From: Lentzea jiangxiensis | GTDB taxonomy: Bacteria; Actinomycetota; Actinomycetes; Mycobacteriales; Pseudonocardiaceae | Length of the DNA stretch: 64,000 bases | Direction of reading: 5' to 3' | Assembly: GCF_900104175.1 (NCBI RefSeq) | Contig: NZ_FNIX01000001.1 | Location: 186,001-250,000, forward strand | In this document: in pieces, positions 54,087 to 62,687 of the stretch | Layout of the letters: each line of letters starts with the position of its first letter | Numbering within the stretch: position 1 is the first letter of the stretch | Program-made: the position numbers and the translations under genes | Notes under the pieces: model-generated | Database searches by the model: none | Told to the model about the DNA's origin: nothing | Seen by the model: only the letters and a program-made list of their open reading frames with translations

Positions 54087-55649
54087 TCAGATGTCGAGCG
54101 TCCACGAGTCGATGTGGCCCGTGTCCTGGCTGTAGGAGTCGCGGACCCGCAGCTGCCAGGTGCCGTTGGCGTCCTCGGTCGAGACGTTCACGGCGTAGGT
54201 GGCGTTGATGTCGTCCGCGCTGTCGTTGCCGCTGCTGACCTTCAGCAGCTTCACGGTGCCGCTGGGGGCGATCAGGGCCAGTTCCAGGTCGCCTCGGTAG
54301 GTGTGCTTGACGGCCACCTTCACGGAGCCGGTGGCGCTGGCCTTGCCGTTGCAGTCCGCGATGGTGATGGAGGACGTCACGCTTGCGGCGTCCGGGATGG
54401 CCGTGTCGGTGTCGTTGGTGACCGCGGGGCACTGGCCGGGCGGGTTGCCGGGGGCCGTGCCGGTGATGTGCAGGAGCTTGTTCGGGGAGCCGGTGCCCGG
54501 GTTGGTGACCACGTCGGAGGTGGCGTTCTCGACCAGGGCGTCTCGGACCTGTTGCGGGGTCGCCGCGGGGGACGAGCTCAGGTAGACCGCTGCCGCGCCG
54601 ACGACGTGCGGGGTGGCCATCGAGGTGCCGCTGATGGTGTTCGTGGCCTCGTCGCCGGTGTGCCAGGACGAGGTGATGTCGCGGCCCGGCGCGAAGATGT
54701 CGAGGCAGGTGCCGATGTTCGAGAACGACGAACGGGCGTCGGTGCGGTCCGTGGAGCCGACGGTGATGGCTTCCGGAGTGCGGGCCGGGGAGGTGTTGCA
54801 GGCGTTGCCACCGTTGTCATTGCCCGCTGCGAGGCCGTAGGTGACGCCTGCCGCGATGGAGCGCTTCACGGCGTCGTCGACGGTCTGGTTGGCGCCGCCG
54901 CCGAGGGACATGTTGGCCACGGCCGGCTTGCGGGACGGGGTGGCCTGGACGTCGGCGGTGACCCAGTCGATGCCGGCGATGACGCCCGCGAAGGTGCCGG
55001 AGCCGGAGCAGTTGAGCACTCGGACCGCCACGAGGCTGACGTCCTTGGCGACGCCGTGCTTCGTGCCGCCCACGGTGCCCGCGACGTGGGTTCCGTGGCC
55101 GTTGCAGTCGGTGGCATCGTTGTCGTTGTCCACGGTGTCGCGGCCGTGGACGGCGCGGCCGCCGAAGTCGGCGTGCGAGGTGCGGATGCCGGTGTCGATG
55201 ATGTACGCGGTGACGCCCGCGCCCCGGTTCGGGTAGGTGTAGCTGTTGTCCAGCGGGAGCGTGCGCTGGTCGATGCGGTCCAGGCCCCACGACGGGGTCG
55301 GGGTCTGCGTGTCCGAGGTGCGGACCTCGCCGTCCTGTTCGACGTAGGCGACCGCCGGATCAGCCGCGAGGCGCTTCGCCTGGGCTTCGGACATCTGCGC
55401 GGAGAAACCGCGCAAAGCGGACTTGTAAGTGTGCTTCACCTTCGCGCTGTACTTGGCGCTGAGGTTATCGACGCTCGCTGTGCTGAAGTCCTTCAACACG
55501 ACGATGTAGTTGTCCTTGACCGAGTCGGGCGCACCGAGGTTGCGAATCTCCCCCTCGGGCGCAGCGGTGGCGGAGACGGACGACAGGACGAGCGCAGTGC
55601 CCGCCACCAGCCCGATTCCGGCCGCTCGTCTGGCCCACGATTCTCCCAT
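54087..55649 (-). CDS. Secreted subtilisin-family serine protease with P domain
   Basis: A 520-residue S8 protease of the proteinase K/aqualysin type. Signal peptide (about 1-30), I9 inhibitor propeptide (about 45-115, DNYIVVLKD), then the catalytic domain with Asp152 ([11 protein letters not shown]), His185 ([10 protein letters not shown]), oxyanion Asn277 (AAGNDNGG) and Ser343 ([10 protein letters not shown]). Residues about 400-520 form a P/Homo B domain ([20 protein letters not shown]). ATG 55649 is preferred: the upstream extension does not resemble a signal peptide. It faces truA; a bidirectional terminator separates them. Likely an extracellular protease for nutrition or processing. 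Confidence 0.9.
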   Translation of the reverse strand: MGESWARRAAGIGLVAGTALVLSSVSATAAPEGEIRNLGAPDSVKDNYIVVLKDFSTASVDNLSAKYSAKVKHTYKSALRGFSAQMSEAQAKRLAADPAVAYVEQDGEVRTSDTQTPTPSWGLDRIDQRTLPLDNSYTYPNRGAGVTAYIIDTGIRTSHADFGGRAVHGRDTVDNDNDATDCNGHGTHVAGTVGGTKHGVAKDVSLVAVRVLNCSGSGTFAGVIAGIDWVTADVQATPSRKPAVANMSLGGGANQTVDDAVKRSIAAGVTYGLAAGNDNGGNACNTSPARTPEAITVGSTDRTDARSSFSNIGTCLDIFAPGRDITSSWHTGDEATNTISGTSMATPHVVGAAAVYLSSSPAATPQQVRDALVENATSDVVTNPGTGSPNKLLHITGTAPGNPPGQCPAVTNDTDTAIPDAASVTSSITIADCNGKASATGSVKVAVKHTYRGDLELALIAPSGTVKLLKVSSGNDSADDINATYAVNVSTEDANGTWQLRVRDSYSQDTGHIDSWTLDI

Positions 55650-55690
55650 AGCAGCAAGCTCCCTCGTCGCAGGGTGGTGCAGTGAGAGTT

Positions 55691-55720
55691 TTCTTAGTGG
55701 CGCGGACTGATTTGGCACAA
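55691..55720 (-). promoter_or_regulatory. Candidate protease promoter
   Basis: On the minus strand TTGTGC (55720-55715), 18 bases, TAAGAA (55696-55691). Moderate match; about 40 bases upstream of the protease start. Confidence 0.35.
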
Positions 55721-55726
55721 GACGGT

Positions 55727-55766
55727 CCACGGATTTGCCTTCGAATGGCGAATCCACAGATTTGCC
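55727..55766. repeat. Direct repeat upstream of the protease gene
   Basis: CCACGGATTTGCC (55727-55739) and CCACAGATTTGCC (55754-55766) are 13-base copies with one mismatch, 27 bases apart, just upstream of the candidate promoter. The spacing is close to three helical turns less a few bases, so a dimeric regulator could bind both. Confidence 0.5.
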
Positions 55767-55812
55767 GGGTGATGTGAACCGGTTGGTGCGGCTGATCTCT
55801 TTACAAAACAAT

Positions 55813-55844
55813 TGCGCCCCGAACGATGAACCGTTCGGGGCGCA
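55813..55844 (-). terminator. Terminator of the eccE unit
   Basis: A 13-bp perfect stem (TGCGCCCCGAACG and complement) with a six-base loop; on the minus strand it is followed by ATTGTTTTGT. It lies 25 bases beyond the stop of the gene at 55869. Confidence 0.9.
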
Positions 55845-55868
55845 TGTTTCGCCTATTCGTCCAGCGCC

Positions 55869-56597
55869 TCAATCGCCGCGGCGGACCGCTCCGAGGATCT
55901 GCTGCTCGGCGGGTGTGGTGTACAGGCGCAGGTGCGCCCACATGTCCTGGCCCAGGGCGATCACCTGGTCGTCCTTGAGCTGCGTGAGCTGCTGGAACAT
56001 CTGCGGGCGCAGGCGCCACATCTGGCCCGCCAGCTGCGCCTGGCCCATCGGGAGGCGCTGCAGCAGCACGAGGTCCGCGTTGTTCGCCGTGGACGACGCC
56101 TGCGGGTGCAGGTACGGCAGGACGTACATCGTCGTCTGCCACGGGGCGCGCGGCGGGAACAGCTCCTGCGGGACGTGGCCGCCGTCGTGGATCACCAGCA
56201 GCGGCATGTCCTCGGTCGGGCGCGGGAGGTCCGCCGGGGACAGCCGGCGCAGCTGCACCAGTTGAGACGGACGGCCGTCCGCGCCCTGGCCCGCGGCGCG
56301 CACGACCGGTTGCCACGCCTGGGGGCGGCCGGTCGCGATGATGATCCACGCTCCGGTCGCCATGGCGCGCAACGCGATCTGGCGGGCCAGGTACAGGCCG
56401 CCGACGACCACCATGCGGGTCGGGGTCGGGCGCAGGACGGACACGCTCAGCGGTTCGCCCTTGGTGCCCTGGCCGAGCATCATGCCGCCGCGGTCGCCGC
56501 TCGGGCTGACCAGGTCGAGCATGGTCGGCGACACCAGGAACTCCGGTGCCACCGCGCCACGGCCGCGCGCGTCGAGCAAACGGGACGAGCTGCTCAT
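55869..56597 (-). CDS. Type VII secretion locus protein, degenerate EccC/FtsK-like ATPase candidate
   Basis: A 242-residue protein with no named family that I recognise. Three parts recall one ATPase domain of EccC: MMLGQGTKGEPLSVSV (the strand before the P loop), TRMVVVGGLYLARQIALRAM where a Walker A motif would be expected but Gly-Lys-Ser/Thr is absent, and DMPLLVIHDGG at the Walker B position. ANNADLVLLQRL resembles the later ATPase strand. It therefore looks like a catalytically dead ATPase fold; this is inference from pattern. Its ATG overlaps the eccE stop, so the two proteins are made together and may bind each other. Confidence 0.6.
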   Translation of the reverse strand: MSSSSRLLDARGRGAVAPEFLVSPTMLDLVSPSGDRGGMMLGQGTKGEPLSVSVLRPTPTRMVVVGGLYLARQIALRAMATGAWIIIATGRPQAWQPVVRAAGQGADGRPSQLVQLRRLSPADLPRPTEDMPLLVIHDGGHVPQELFPPRAPWQTTMYVLPYLHPQASSTANNADLVLLQRLPMGQAQLAGQMWRLRPQMFQQLTQLKDDQVIALGQDMWAHLRLYTTPAEQQILGAVRRGD

Positions 56598-57952
56598 GCC
56601 ACACCTCCCAGCGGCAGCGTCGCGGCGAGGCCCGCGAGCTGCATGCCCCGCAACGGGGTCAGCGTGATGTCGAGCTTGTCACCCAGCTTCGACAGCTGGT
56701 CCTCGGCGCGGTCGAGCTCGCTCGGCGTGCGGGCGCTCACCCGGACCAGGCCGCGCAGCGAGACCTGACCGTCCTCACGTGACGGTGAGATCGACATCGC
56801 GAGCGTCGACGAGAGAGCGCGCACACCGGTCAGCGCGTTCAGGTTGCCCTTGAGGCCCTTCGCGGGCCAGCCGGTGATCGCGTAGCTGGCGTGACCGACG
56901 CCACCCGCGGTGACGCCCTTCCACTTCTCCCGCAACGACACGGGGTTCGTGCCGCCGACGACGGCGGTCAGCTCGGCGGACGAGATCGCCGCGCGCAGCA
57001 GCTCGTCCGAGTCGAGCGGGCGGATCGTCACGCCGGCGGACTCCAGGGCGTTGCGGACGCGGGACAGCGCGCCGATCAGCGCGCGGTGGGCGCCGACGAC
57101 GCCGCCGCCGCGCTCCCTGATCGCCTCGCCGCAGCGGCGCGGGTCGAGCCGCACCGTGATCCACGTGGTGCGCCGGGCCGCCGCGGGCAGCGGGCCGAGC
57201 ACCTCCATGTACGAGCTGACGGCCGGCGAGTTCGGCGGGAGAGCCGCGCTTCCGGGGTAGCAGTGCCAGATCACGGTGATCGCGTCCAGCACGACGCCGC
57301 GGTCCTCGAGGCACGGCGTGAGCGCTCCCAGGGGCAGCGAGGGGGCCGAGCCGACCGCGGAGATCAGCGGCGGCGTCGGGTCGACGAGCAGCACCGCGGT
57401 CCACACGCCGTCGTGCCACGACAGCGCGAGCGGGCGGCGTTCGTGGTCGACGCCCTTGGCGATCACCAGGTCCGGGATCGCGAGGCGCAGCAACGCGACG
57501 CGGGGGTCCTCCGGGCCGAGCACCTGCATCTCGTCGTCACCGGGCTTGGACTCCTGCGGGTCCTGGCGCTTCGCGGTCCTGCTGTGCGACCGCATGGTGT
57601 AGCGGAGCCGGACACCGATCCACTGGGTCAGCCAGCGGCCGCGCGAGCGGGCGAAGGCCAGGACCAGTGCGACGAGGAGCACACCACCGGCGATCGAGAC
57701 GGAGACGACGTTCAGCGCGTCGCCGTTCTTCACGCCCATGATGGCGAGCACGAGGAGGGCGATGGCGAGACCGACCTCGATCGTGACTACGTTCGAGACG
57801 GGCAGGGAGCCGAGGCTCACGCCCGCGGCCCTGCGACGGACACGCCCGACCGGACGCGGAGGCGCGGGTGCCTGCTGGCCAGGACCCCCAGGTCCCTGCG
57901 GCCGTGCCATCCCTGGGTTGGGCCGGGGCGGATGTGGAGTGGTCACGGACAT
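56594..57952 (-). CDS. eccE: Type VII secretion protein EccE
   Basis: EccE is the outer component of the ESX membrane complex. The 452-residue product has a proline-rich N-terminus, two close transmembrane helices (about 55-73 and 82-100), then the long extracytoplasmic/cytosolic EccE domain. ATG 57952 gives the N-terminus MSVTTPHPPRPNPGM; a longer frame has no support. Divergent from eccB and coupled by ATGA to the small protein downstream. Confidence 0.82.
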   Translation of the reverse strand: MSVTTPHPPRPNPGMARPQGPGGPGQQAPAPPRPVGRVRRRAAGVSLGSLPVSNVVTIEVGLAIALLVLAIMGVKNGDALNVVSVSIAGGVLLVALVLAFARSRGRWLTQWIGVRLRYTMRSHSRTAKRQDPQESKPGDDEMQVLGPEDPRVALLRLAIPDLVIAKGVDHERRPLALSWHDGVWTAVLLVDPTPPLISAVGSAPSLPLGALTPCLEDRGVVLDAITVIWHCYPGSAALPPNSPAVSSYMEVLGPLPAAARRTTWITVRLDPRRCGEAIRERGGGVVGAHRALIGALSRVRNALESAGVTIRPLDSDELLRAAISSAELTAVVGGTNPVSLREKWKGVTAGGVGHASYAITGWPAKGLKGNLNALTGVRALSSTLAMSISPSREDGQVSLRGLVRVSARTPSELDRAEDQLSKLGDKLDITLTPLRGMQLAGLAATLPLGGVA

Positions 57953-58069
57953 CCGTTGTGGTCTCTTTCCCCTCGACGGTCGGTGGGCTTGGCGAACCGG
58001 CCCACGAAGCAACCTGCGTCCGGCTATCCTGCCGAACCGTACCGCGACTGGGAGAGCAGCGAGCCGAGA

Positions 58070-59683
58070 ATGGCATCAACACCCACCACCAAGTCACAGG
58101 TCCAGGCCTACCAATTCGTCCTGCGGCGGATGCAGTCCGCCCTGGTCCGCAGAGACGCAGTGATGTTGCACGACCCCATGCGCAACCACTCGCGTGCGAC
58201 TGCGGTGGGTGTCGTCCTGGGCGTTGTCGGGCTGCTCGGCTTCCTCATCGTCGGGCTCTTCAGCCCCGCGCCGCGGCTGGACGACCAGACGCAGATCGCC
58301 ATCAGCAAGGAGACCGGCCAGGTCTACGTGGTCGACAACGCCCCGCGGCGGCTGGTCCCGATGACGAACCTCGCCTCGGCGCGGCTGCTCTGGTACTCCC
58401 GCAGCAACCCGGACCAGCAGCAGGGCCAGGGCGGCGGTGACGCGCCGGCAGGCACGACGGGAGCCCCGGTGGAGGCCGCGGGCGGCACCCCGAAGCTGGT
58501 GAGCGAGAAGGCGCTGGCGAACCTGCCGCGCGGCCGCCTCACCGGTCTGCCGGACGCGCCGGACGTGCTGCCGAAGCAGGACCTGCGCATCGACGCGCAG
58601 TGGTCGGTCTGCGACACCCTCGACCTGGACGAGTTCCGCGAGAACCAGGCGGCGGAGAACCAGATCAAGACCTCCGTCATCGGTGGCGTGAGCGGCGGCA
58701 ACCCCGAGCTCGGCGACGAGGCGGTGCTGGTGCAGCAGCGCACCGGTGCCAAGAAGGCGTACCTGATCTACAAGAAGCCCGACCCGCTGAACGACATCTC
58801 GTCGTCGACGGTGCGCGCCGAGGTGGACCTCAGGAACGACAAGGTGCTCAACGCCCTCAACCTGAACGGCAAGCAGGCGCGCTCGATCAGCACGGCGCTG
58901 CTCAACACCATCCCCGAGGTGGCCCCGCTGGCCGCGCCGGTGATGAACAACCAGGGCAAGAAGGCCGCGTACGTCACCGAGACCACGGTCAACATCGGCG
59001 AGGTCGTCCAGGTCGAGCGGACCGGCGCGCCGGAGTTCCTGGTGGCGCTCGAGGACGGCTTCCAGACCGTCGGCGAGACGGTCGGCGACCTGCTGCGCTG
59101 GGCGTACTCGAACAACAAGCAGGCGATCAGGCTCTCGCCGAGCGCCGTCGCGGACCACAAGAACCCGAAGAACCCGCTGAAGCTCGACTCCTACCCGGCG
59201 AACATCCCGACCACGCTCGAGGCCAACCCGAACAACACGGTGCTGTGCCTGGGCTGGAAGGCCGAGAACTACGCGGACACGACCAAGGCCGAGCACACCT
59301 CGGTCACGATCGGGTCCAAACTGCCCGGCCCCAAGGAGATGACCCCGGTCGAGATGAACGCGGCCGGCGCGACGGGTGAGATCGTCGAGGAGTTCCTGAT
59401 GCTGCCGGGCAAGGCCGCCGTCGTGCGGGCGAGCCAGGGCAAGGGCGACTTCGGCACCGGGCCGGTGCAGGTCGTCACGGGCCGCGGTGTCCGCTACGGC
59501 GTCCCGGACGCCGCCACGGCGGGCGCGCTGGGTCTCGACGGGACGTTCCCGCCGGCACCGAACCAGATCCTGAGCCTGCTGCCGATGGGGCCGCAGCTCA
59601 ACAAGAACGAGGCCAACCGCAGCTACGACTCGATCCCGGCGCCGGGCGGCACCATCAAGGATCCGCAGGCCGTCCAGAAGTAG
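58070..59683 (+). CDS. eccB: Type VII secretion protein EccB
   Basis: EccB is a core membrane subunit of the ESX secretion machine. The 537-residue protein has a short cytoplasmic N-terminus (TTKSQVQAYQFVLRRMQSAL), one transmembrane helix (about 43-64) and the large EccB extracytoplasmic domain of repeated lobes, including DQTQIAISKETGQVYVVDN and the C-terminal SYDSIPAPGGTIKDPQAVQK. The ATG at 58070 fits; the frame is open far upstream as a shadow of eccE. Confidence 0.9.
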   Translation: MASTPTTKSQVQAYQFVLRRMQSALVRRDAVMLHDPMRNHSRATAVGVVLGVVGLLGFLIVGLFSPAPRLDDQTQIAISKETGQVYVVDNAPRRLVPMTNLASARLLWYSRSNPDQQQGQGGGDAPAGTTGAPVEAAGGTPKLVSEKALANLPRGRLTGLPDAPDVLPKQDLRIDAQWSVCDTLDLDEFRENQAAENQIKTSVIGGVSGGNPELGDEAVLVQQRTGAKKAYLIYKKPDPLNDISSSTVRAEVDLRNDKVLNALNLNGKQARSISTALLNTIPEVAPLAAPVMNNQGKKAAYVTETTVNIGEVVQVERTGAPEFLVALEDGFQTVGETVGDLLRWAYSNNKQAIRLSPSAVADHKNPKNPLKLDSYPANIPTTLEANPNNTVLCLGWKAENYADTTKAEHTSVTIGSKLPGPKEMTPVEMNAAGATGEIVEEFLMLPGKAAVVRASQGKGDFGTGPVQVVTGRGVRYGVPDAATAGALGLDGTFPPAPNQILSLLPMGPQLNKNEANRSYDSIPAPGGTIKDPQAVQK

Positions 59684-59752
59684 CGGAACCGCTCCGGGTG
59701 CAGCACCGTCGAACCGGGCGAAAGCACCCGGAGCTGGTTTGGGGGAAGAGTC

Positions 59753-60070
59753 GTGGCCGGTCGCATCAGCGTCGATCCGCGGTGGCTGGAGTCCTACGCG
59801 GACAGGATCGACGGCACGACCGACGACCTGAGGCGGGTGCGGGACGCCATGAAGACCTCGCCGCTGCGTCCGCAGTCGTTCGGCGAGATCGGCAGGACCG
59901 CCGGCACCGACCGCGCCTACGCGCGGGCGGCCGACCTGCTCAACTCCCAGCTCGCCCGCGCCTGCGACACGCTCGACGCCGCCGCCAGGGGCCTGCACGC
60001 CGTTGCCCGGCAGCACGGGGCGGGCGAGGAGGAGAGCCTGCAGGCGATCAAGAAGGTCGACCGGCGGTAG
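59753..60070 (+). CDS. Small type VII secretion target (EspC-like)
   Basis: A 105-residue helical protein starting MAGRISVDPRWLESYADRID, with two amphipathic helices separated by a short turn, as in EspC/WXG100-type excreted proteins. GTG 59753 has a strong GGGGGAAGAG ribosome-binding site. It lies 69 bases after eccB and 11 bases before the next gene, so it is probably a secreted substrate cotranscribed with eccB. A C-terminal YxxxD/E export signal is not evident. Confidence 0.68.
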   Translation: MAGRISVDPRWLESYADRIDGTTDDLRRVRDAMKTSPLRPQSFGEIGRTAGTDRAYARAADLLNSQLARACDTLDAAARGLHAVARQHGAGEEESLQAIKKVDRR

Positions 60071-60081
60071 GGAGAGCAGTG

Positions 60082-61197
60082 GTGGCCAAGGACGGCAGGC
60101 AGATCGCGGCCGAGGTCGGTCCCGAGCTCGACTACCTCTCGCGGGTCAGTCGCAAGCTCGGTGTCGTGGACCTCGTGCACGACTTCTTCGACCCGCTCGT
60201 GGGCGACTGGAACGACCTGCGCGACGAAGCCGAACGCTGGCGCAAGGCCGCGAACGTGACCGAGGCGGCGAACAAGCACGTCGCCGCACCGCTGGGCGGC
60301 GTCGACGCGCGGTGGGAGGGCAAGGACGCCGACGCGTTCCTCGACCACATGCGCAAGGTGGGTCTCGCGGGAGGCGACCTCGCCGACGCGATGAACGCCA
60401 TGGCGGACGCGCTGGAGGAGACCGCGGGCGGCGTGCGGGACATCGTCCAGGACATGGCCCACGTGCTCGCGGACGCGGCGGACTCGGTGTCCGGCACGGC
60501 ATCGCTGCCGCAGGAGGGCGACCAGCGGGCCGTCAAGCACATCGAGGAGCTCAAGCACCCGGTCCGGGAGATGCACGAGTCCGCGCGGCAGGTGCTGGAG
60601 GCGTTCCTGCGGCTCTGCGACGGGGTGTCCGGTGAGGCGGGCGGCTTCGACTCCGTGCGGATGGAGCACAGGTACCCGGACGAGGACTGGACGTACAGCG
60701 CGCCCGCCGAGCAGGAGAGCAAGGCGTCCGAGCCCGCCAAGGCCTCGGACACGGCTCCCGCGGGCACCGGTTCCTCGCCGGGAGGCGGTGGCGGTGCTGT
60801 CGGTGGGGGTGCTGTCGGTGGCGGTGCTGTCGGTGGCGGTGCTGTCGGTGGCGGTGCTGTCGGTGGCGGTGCCGGCACGGGCGTGGGAGGCGGTTCTCCT
60901 GCCACCGCGGCGCCGCAGCCGATGCAGTTCGGAGGCGCCACGGGCGTCGCTGAGCAGCTTCCACCGGCGGAGGCGGGTGCCGGTGCCGCTCCGGCCGCGG
61001 CGGCCGCGAGCGGCCGTTCCGGGGGTGTTCCCGGTGGCGGCGCGATGATGGGCGGCATGGCGCCGATGATGGGTGCCACGGGTGGCCAGCAGGGCGGCGA
61101 CAAGGAGCACAAGGCGAAGCAGCGCCTCACCGGCTCGATCGACGACCTGCTCGGCAAGCCCAAGAAGGCCGCGCCCAAGACGATCGGCGAGGACTAG
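60082..61197 (+). CDS. Large WXG100/PPE-like type VII substrate with glycine-rich repeats
   Basis: A 371-residue protein. Residues about 1-190 are helical with a WEGKDADAFLDHM motif resembling the WXG turn. A Gly-Gly-Gly-Ala-Val repeat (5 copies) follows at about 236-260, then an Ala/Gly/Pro/Met-rich low-complexity segment and a basic C-terminal tail DLLGKPKKAAPKTIGED, of the type seen in actinobacterial PPE-like proteins. GTG 60082 is favoured over 60079 for spacing from GGAGAG. It is probably secreted by the adjacent ESX system, perhaps with the small protein upstream. Confidence 0.65.
   Translation: MAKDGRQIAAEVGPELDYLSRVSRKLGVVDLVHDFFDPLVGDWNDLRDEAERWRKAANVTEAANKHVAAPLGGVDARWEGKDADAFLDHMRKVGLAGGDLADAMNAMADALEETAGGVRDIVQDMAHVLADAADSVSGTASLPQEGDQRAVKHIEELKHPVREMHESARQVLEAFLRLCDGVSGEAGGFDSVRMEHRYPDEDWTYSAPAEQESKASEPAKASDTAPAGTGSSPGGGGGAVGGGAVGGGAVGGGAVGGGAVGGGAGTGVGGGSPATAAPQPMQFGGATGVAEQLPPAEAGAGAAPAAAAASGRSGGVPGGGAMMGGMAPMMGATGGQQGGDKEHKAKQRLTGSIDDLLGKPKKAAPKTIGED
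60787..60872 (+). repeat. 15-bp tandem repeats encoding GGGAV
   Basis: Five copies of GGTGGCGGTGCTGTC (one with a single change) and a partial sixth lie head to tail in the coding sequence. Confidence 0.92.
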
Positions 61198-61218
61198 GAG
61201 CTCCGGCTCACAACGTGA

Positions 61219-61253
61219 AAGGCCCCCTCGGGACACTCTCCCGAGGGGGCCTT
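61219..61253. terminator. Bidirectional terminator
   Basis: AAGGCCCCCTCGGGA (61219-61233) pairs perfectly with TCCCGAGGGGGCCTT (61239-61253) around a CACTC loop. It lies between the convergent substrate gene and mycP. Confidence 0.88.
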
Positions 61254-61274
61254 CGTCGTTGTCGCGGAACCGGG

Positions 61275-62687
61275 TCAGACCGGCTGGCCGCGCCTGCGGT
61301 TCAGCGAGTTGCGCACGAACAGCGTCAGCAACAGCAGCCCGACGCCGATGCCGATGCCCGACAGCGCCACGATGATCGGCGGCCAGTCGAGACCCGGCGG
61401 CGGGGTGACGGCGGTGTTCATCTCCTTGGGCTGGGGCTTCTGGAACCCCTTGGCCTCGGCGGGCAGGACCGCGGTCAGCGCCGCGACCGGGTTGATCATG
61501 CCGAACCCGATCTTGTTGTCCTTCCCGGACACGTTGCCGGGGTGCAGCGCCGTCGCCTTGAGGCGGTTCATCACCTGGCGCGCGGTGAGGTCCGGGAACC
61601 TCTCGCGCACCAACGCCGTGATGCCCGCCACGTACGGGGAGGCGAAGCTGGTGCCCTTGATGTCCTGCACGCCCTGCGCCGTCACGTTCGCGTTCGTCAG
61701 GCCGGTGCCCTTGGGGTCGACGGAGATGATCTCCTCACCCGGCGCGGCGATGCTGACCCACGGGCCCCAGACGCTGAACGACGAGACGTCGCCGTTGCGG
61801 GCCAGCGACGCCACCGACAGCACGTCGTTGGCGAACCACGCGGGCGACGAGACCGAGTTGACCGTGTTCGGGTCGAGGTTGTTGTTCTGCGCGGCGCACC
61901 CCGTGCCCTGGTCGCTCAGGTTGCCGGCGGCCGTGACGATCACGACGTTCTTGACGTCGACGGCGTACCGGATCGCGGCCTGGAGCTTCTGGTCGTCCGC
62001 GCTGAAGCCCTTGGGAGCGCCGCAGTTCGTCAGCGAGATGTTGATGACCTTGGCGTCGGCGTTGGCCGCGCGCACGATGGCCTGCGCCAGCGTGCCGACC
62101 TTGCCGGCGGAGCCGCGCTTCTCGTTGTTCGCGTCGCCCTTGAACTCGAAGCGGTCGCTGGTCTGGCGGATGGCGAGGATCGTCGCCTCCGGCGCGGCGC
62201 CGACGAAGTCGCCCTCGGTCTTGGCCGCCGCGGCGACGCCCGCGACCTCGGTGCCGTGGCCGTCGCAGTCGTCCAGGCCGTTCTTGTTGCCGTCGACGTA
62301 CTCGCCGGCACCGACGACCCTGTTGCCGAAGCGCGGGTTGCGCGGGTCAACGCCGGTGTCGATGATCGCGATCTTGACGCCCCTGCCCTTGGCGAACCGG
62401 TGCGCCTGCTCCAGGTTCAGCTGGACCTGGCCCCAGGGCATCGTCTTGATCAGTTCGCTCTTGGTGTCGGACTCGACGCAGCCCTTGTTGGTGCGCTCGT
62501 ACTTCACGTCCGGCTTGCCCTCGTCCGCCGGGGGCGCCGTGTTCGGCGGCAGGTCCGGCGGCACCGAGTTCGGCCGTGCGGTCGCCGACGTCGACGACGG
62601 CTGAGCGGAGGCCTGCGGAAGGGTCCCCGTCAGCAGAAGCAGTCCGGCGGTCGCTGCCGCCGTGGTGCGCCTGATGCCGGTCCTCAT
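61275..62687 (-). CDS. mycP: Type VII secretion-associated mycosin protease
   Basis: MycP is the membrane-bound S8 protease of ESX systems. The 470-residue product has a signal peptide (about 1-28), an N-terminal extension with conserved cysteine (KGCVES), catalytic Asp110 (IIDTGVDP), His144 (DGHGTEVAG), oxyanion Asn256 (AAGNLSDQ) and Ser347 (GTSFASPYVAG), then a C-terminal transmembrane helix (about 435-458) and a basic cytoplasmic tail. Its ATG overlaps the eccD stop. Confidence 0.92.
   Translation of the reverse strand: MRTGIRRTTAAATAGLLLLTGTLPQASAQPSSTSATARPNSVPPDLPPNTAPPADEGKPDVKYERTNKGCVESDTKSELIKTMPWGQVQLNLEQAHRFAKGRGVKIAIIDTGVDPRNPRFGNRVVGAGEYVDGNKNGLDDCDGHGTEVAGVAAAAKTEGDFVGAAPEATILAIRQTSDRFEFKGDANNEKRGSAGKVGTLAQAIVRAANADAKVINISLTNCGAPKGFSADDQKLQAAIRYAVDVKNVVIVTAAGNLSDQGTGCAAQNNNLDPNTVNSVSSPAWFANDVLSVASLARNGDVSSFSVWGPWVSIAAPGEEIISVDPKGTGLTNANVTAQGVQDIKGTSFASPYVAGITALVRERFPDLTARQVMNRLKATALHPGNVSGKDNKIGFGMINPVAALTAVLPAEAKGFQKPQPKEMNTAVTPPPGLDWPPIIVALSGIGIGVGLLLLTLFVRNSLNRRRGQPV

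Noticed and set aside
53919-55685. Plus-strand frame antisense to the subtilisin gene
   Set aside because: The subtilisin has an intact catalytic triad and signal peptide. The antisense product is Arg/Gly/Val-rich only.
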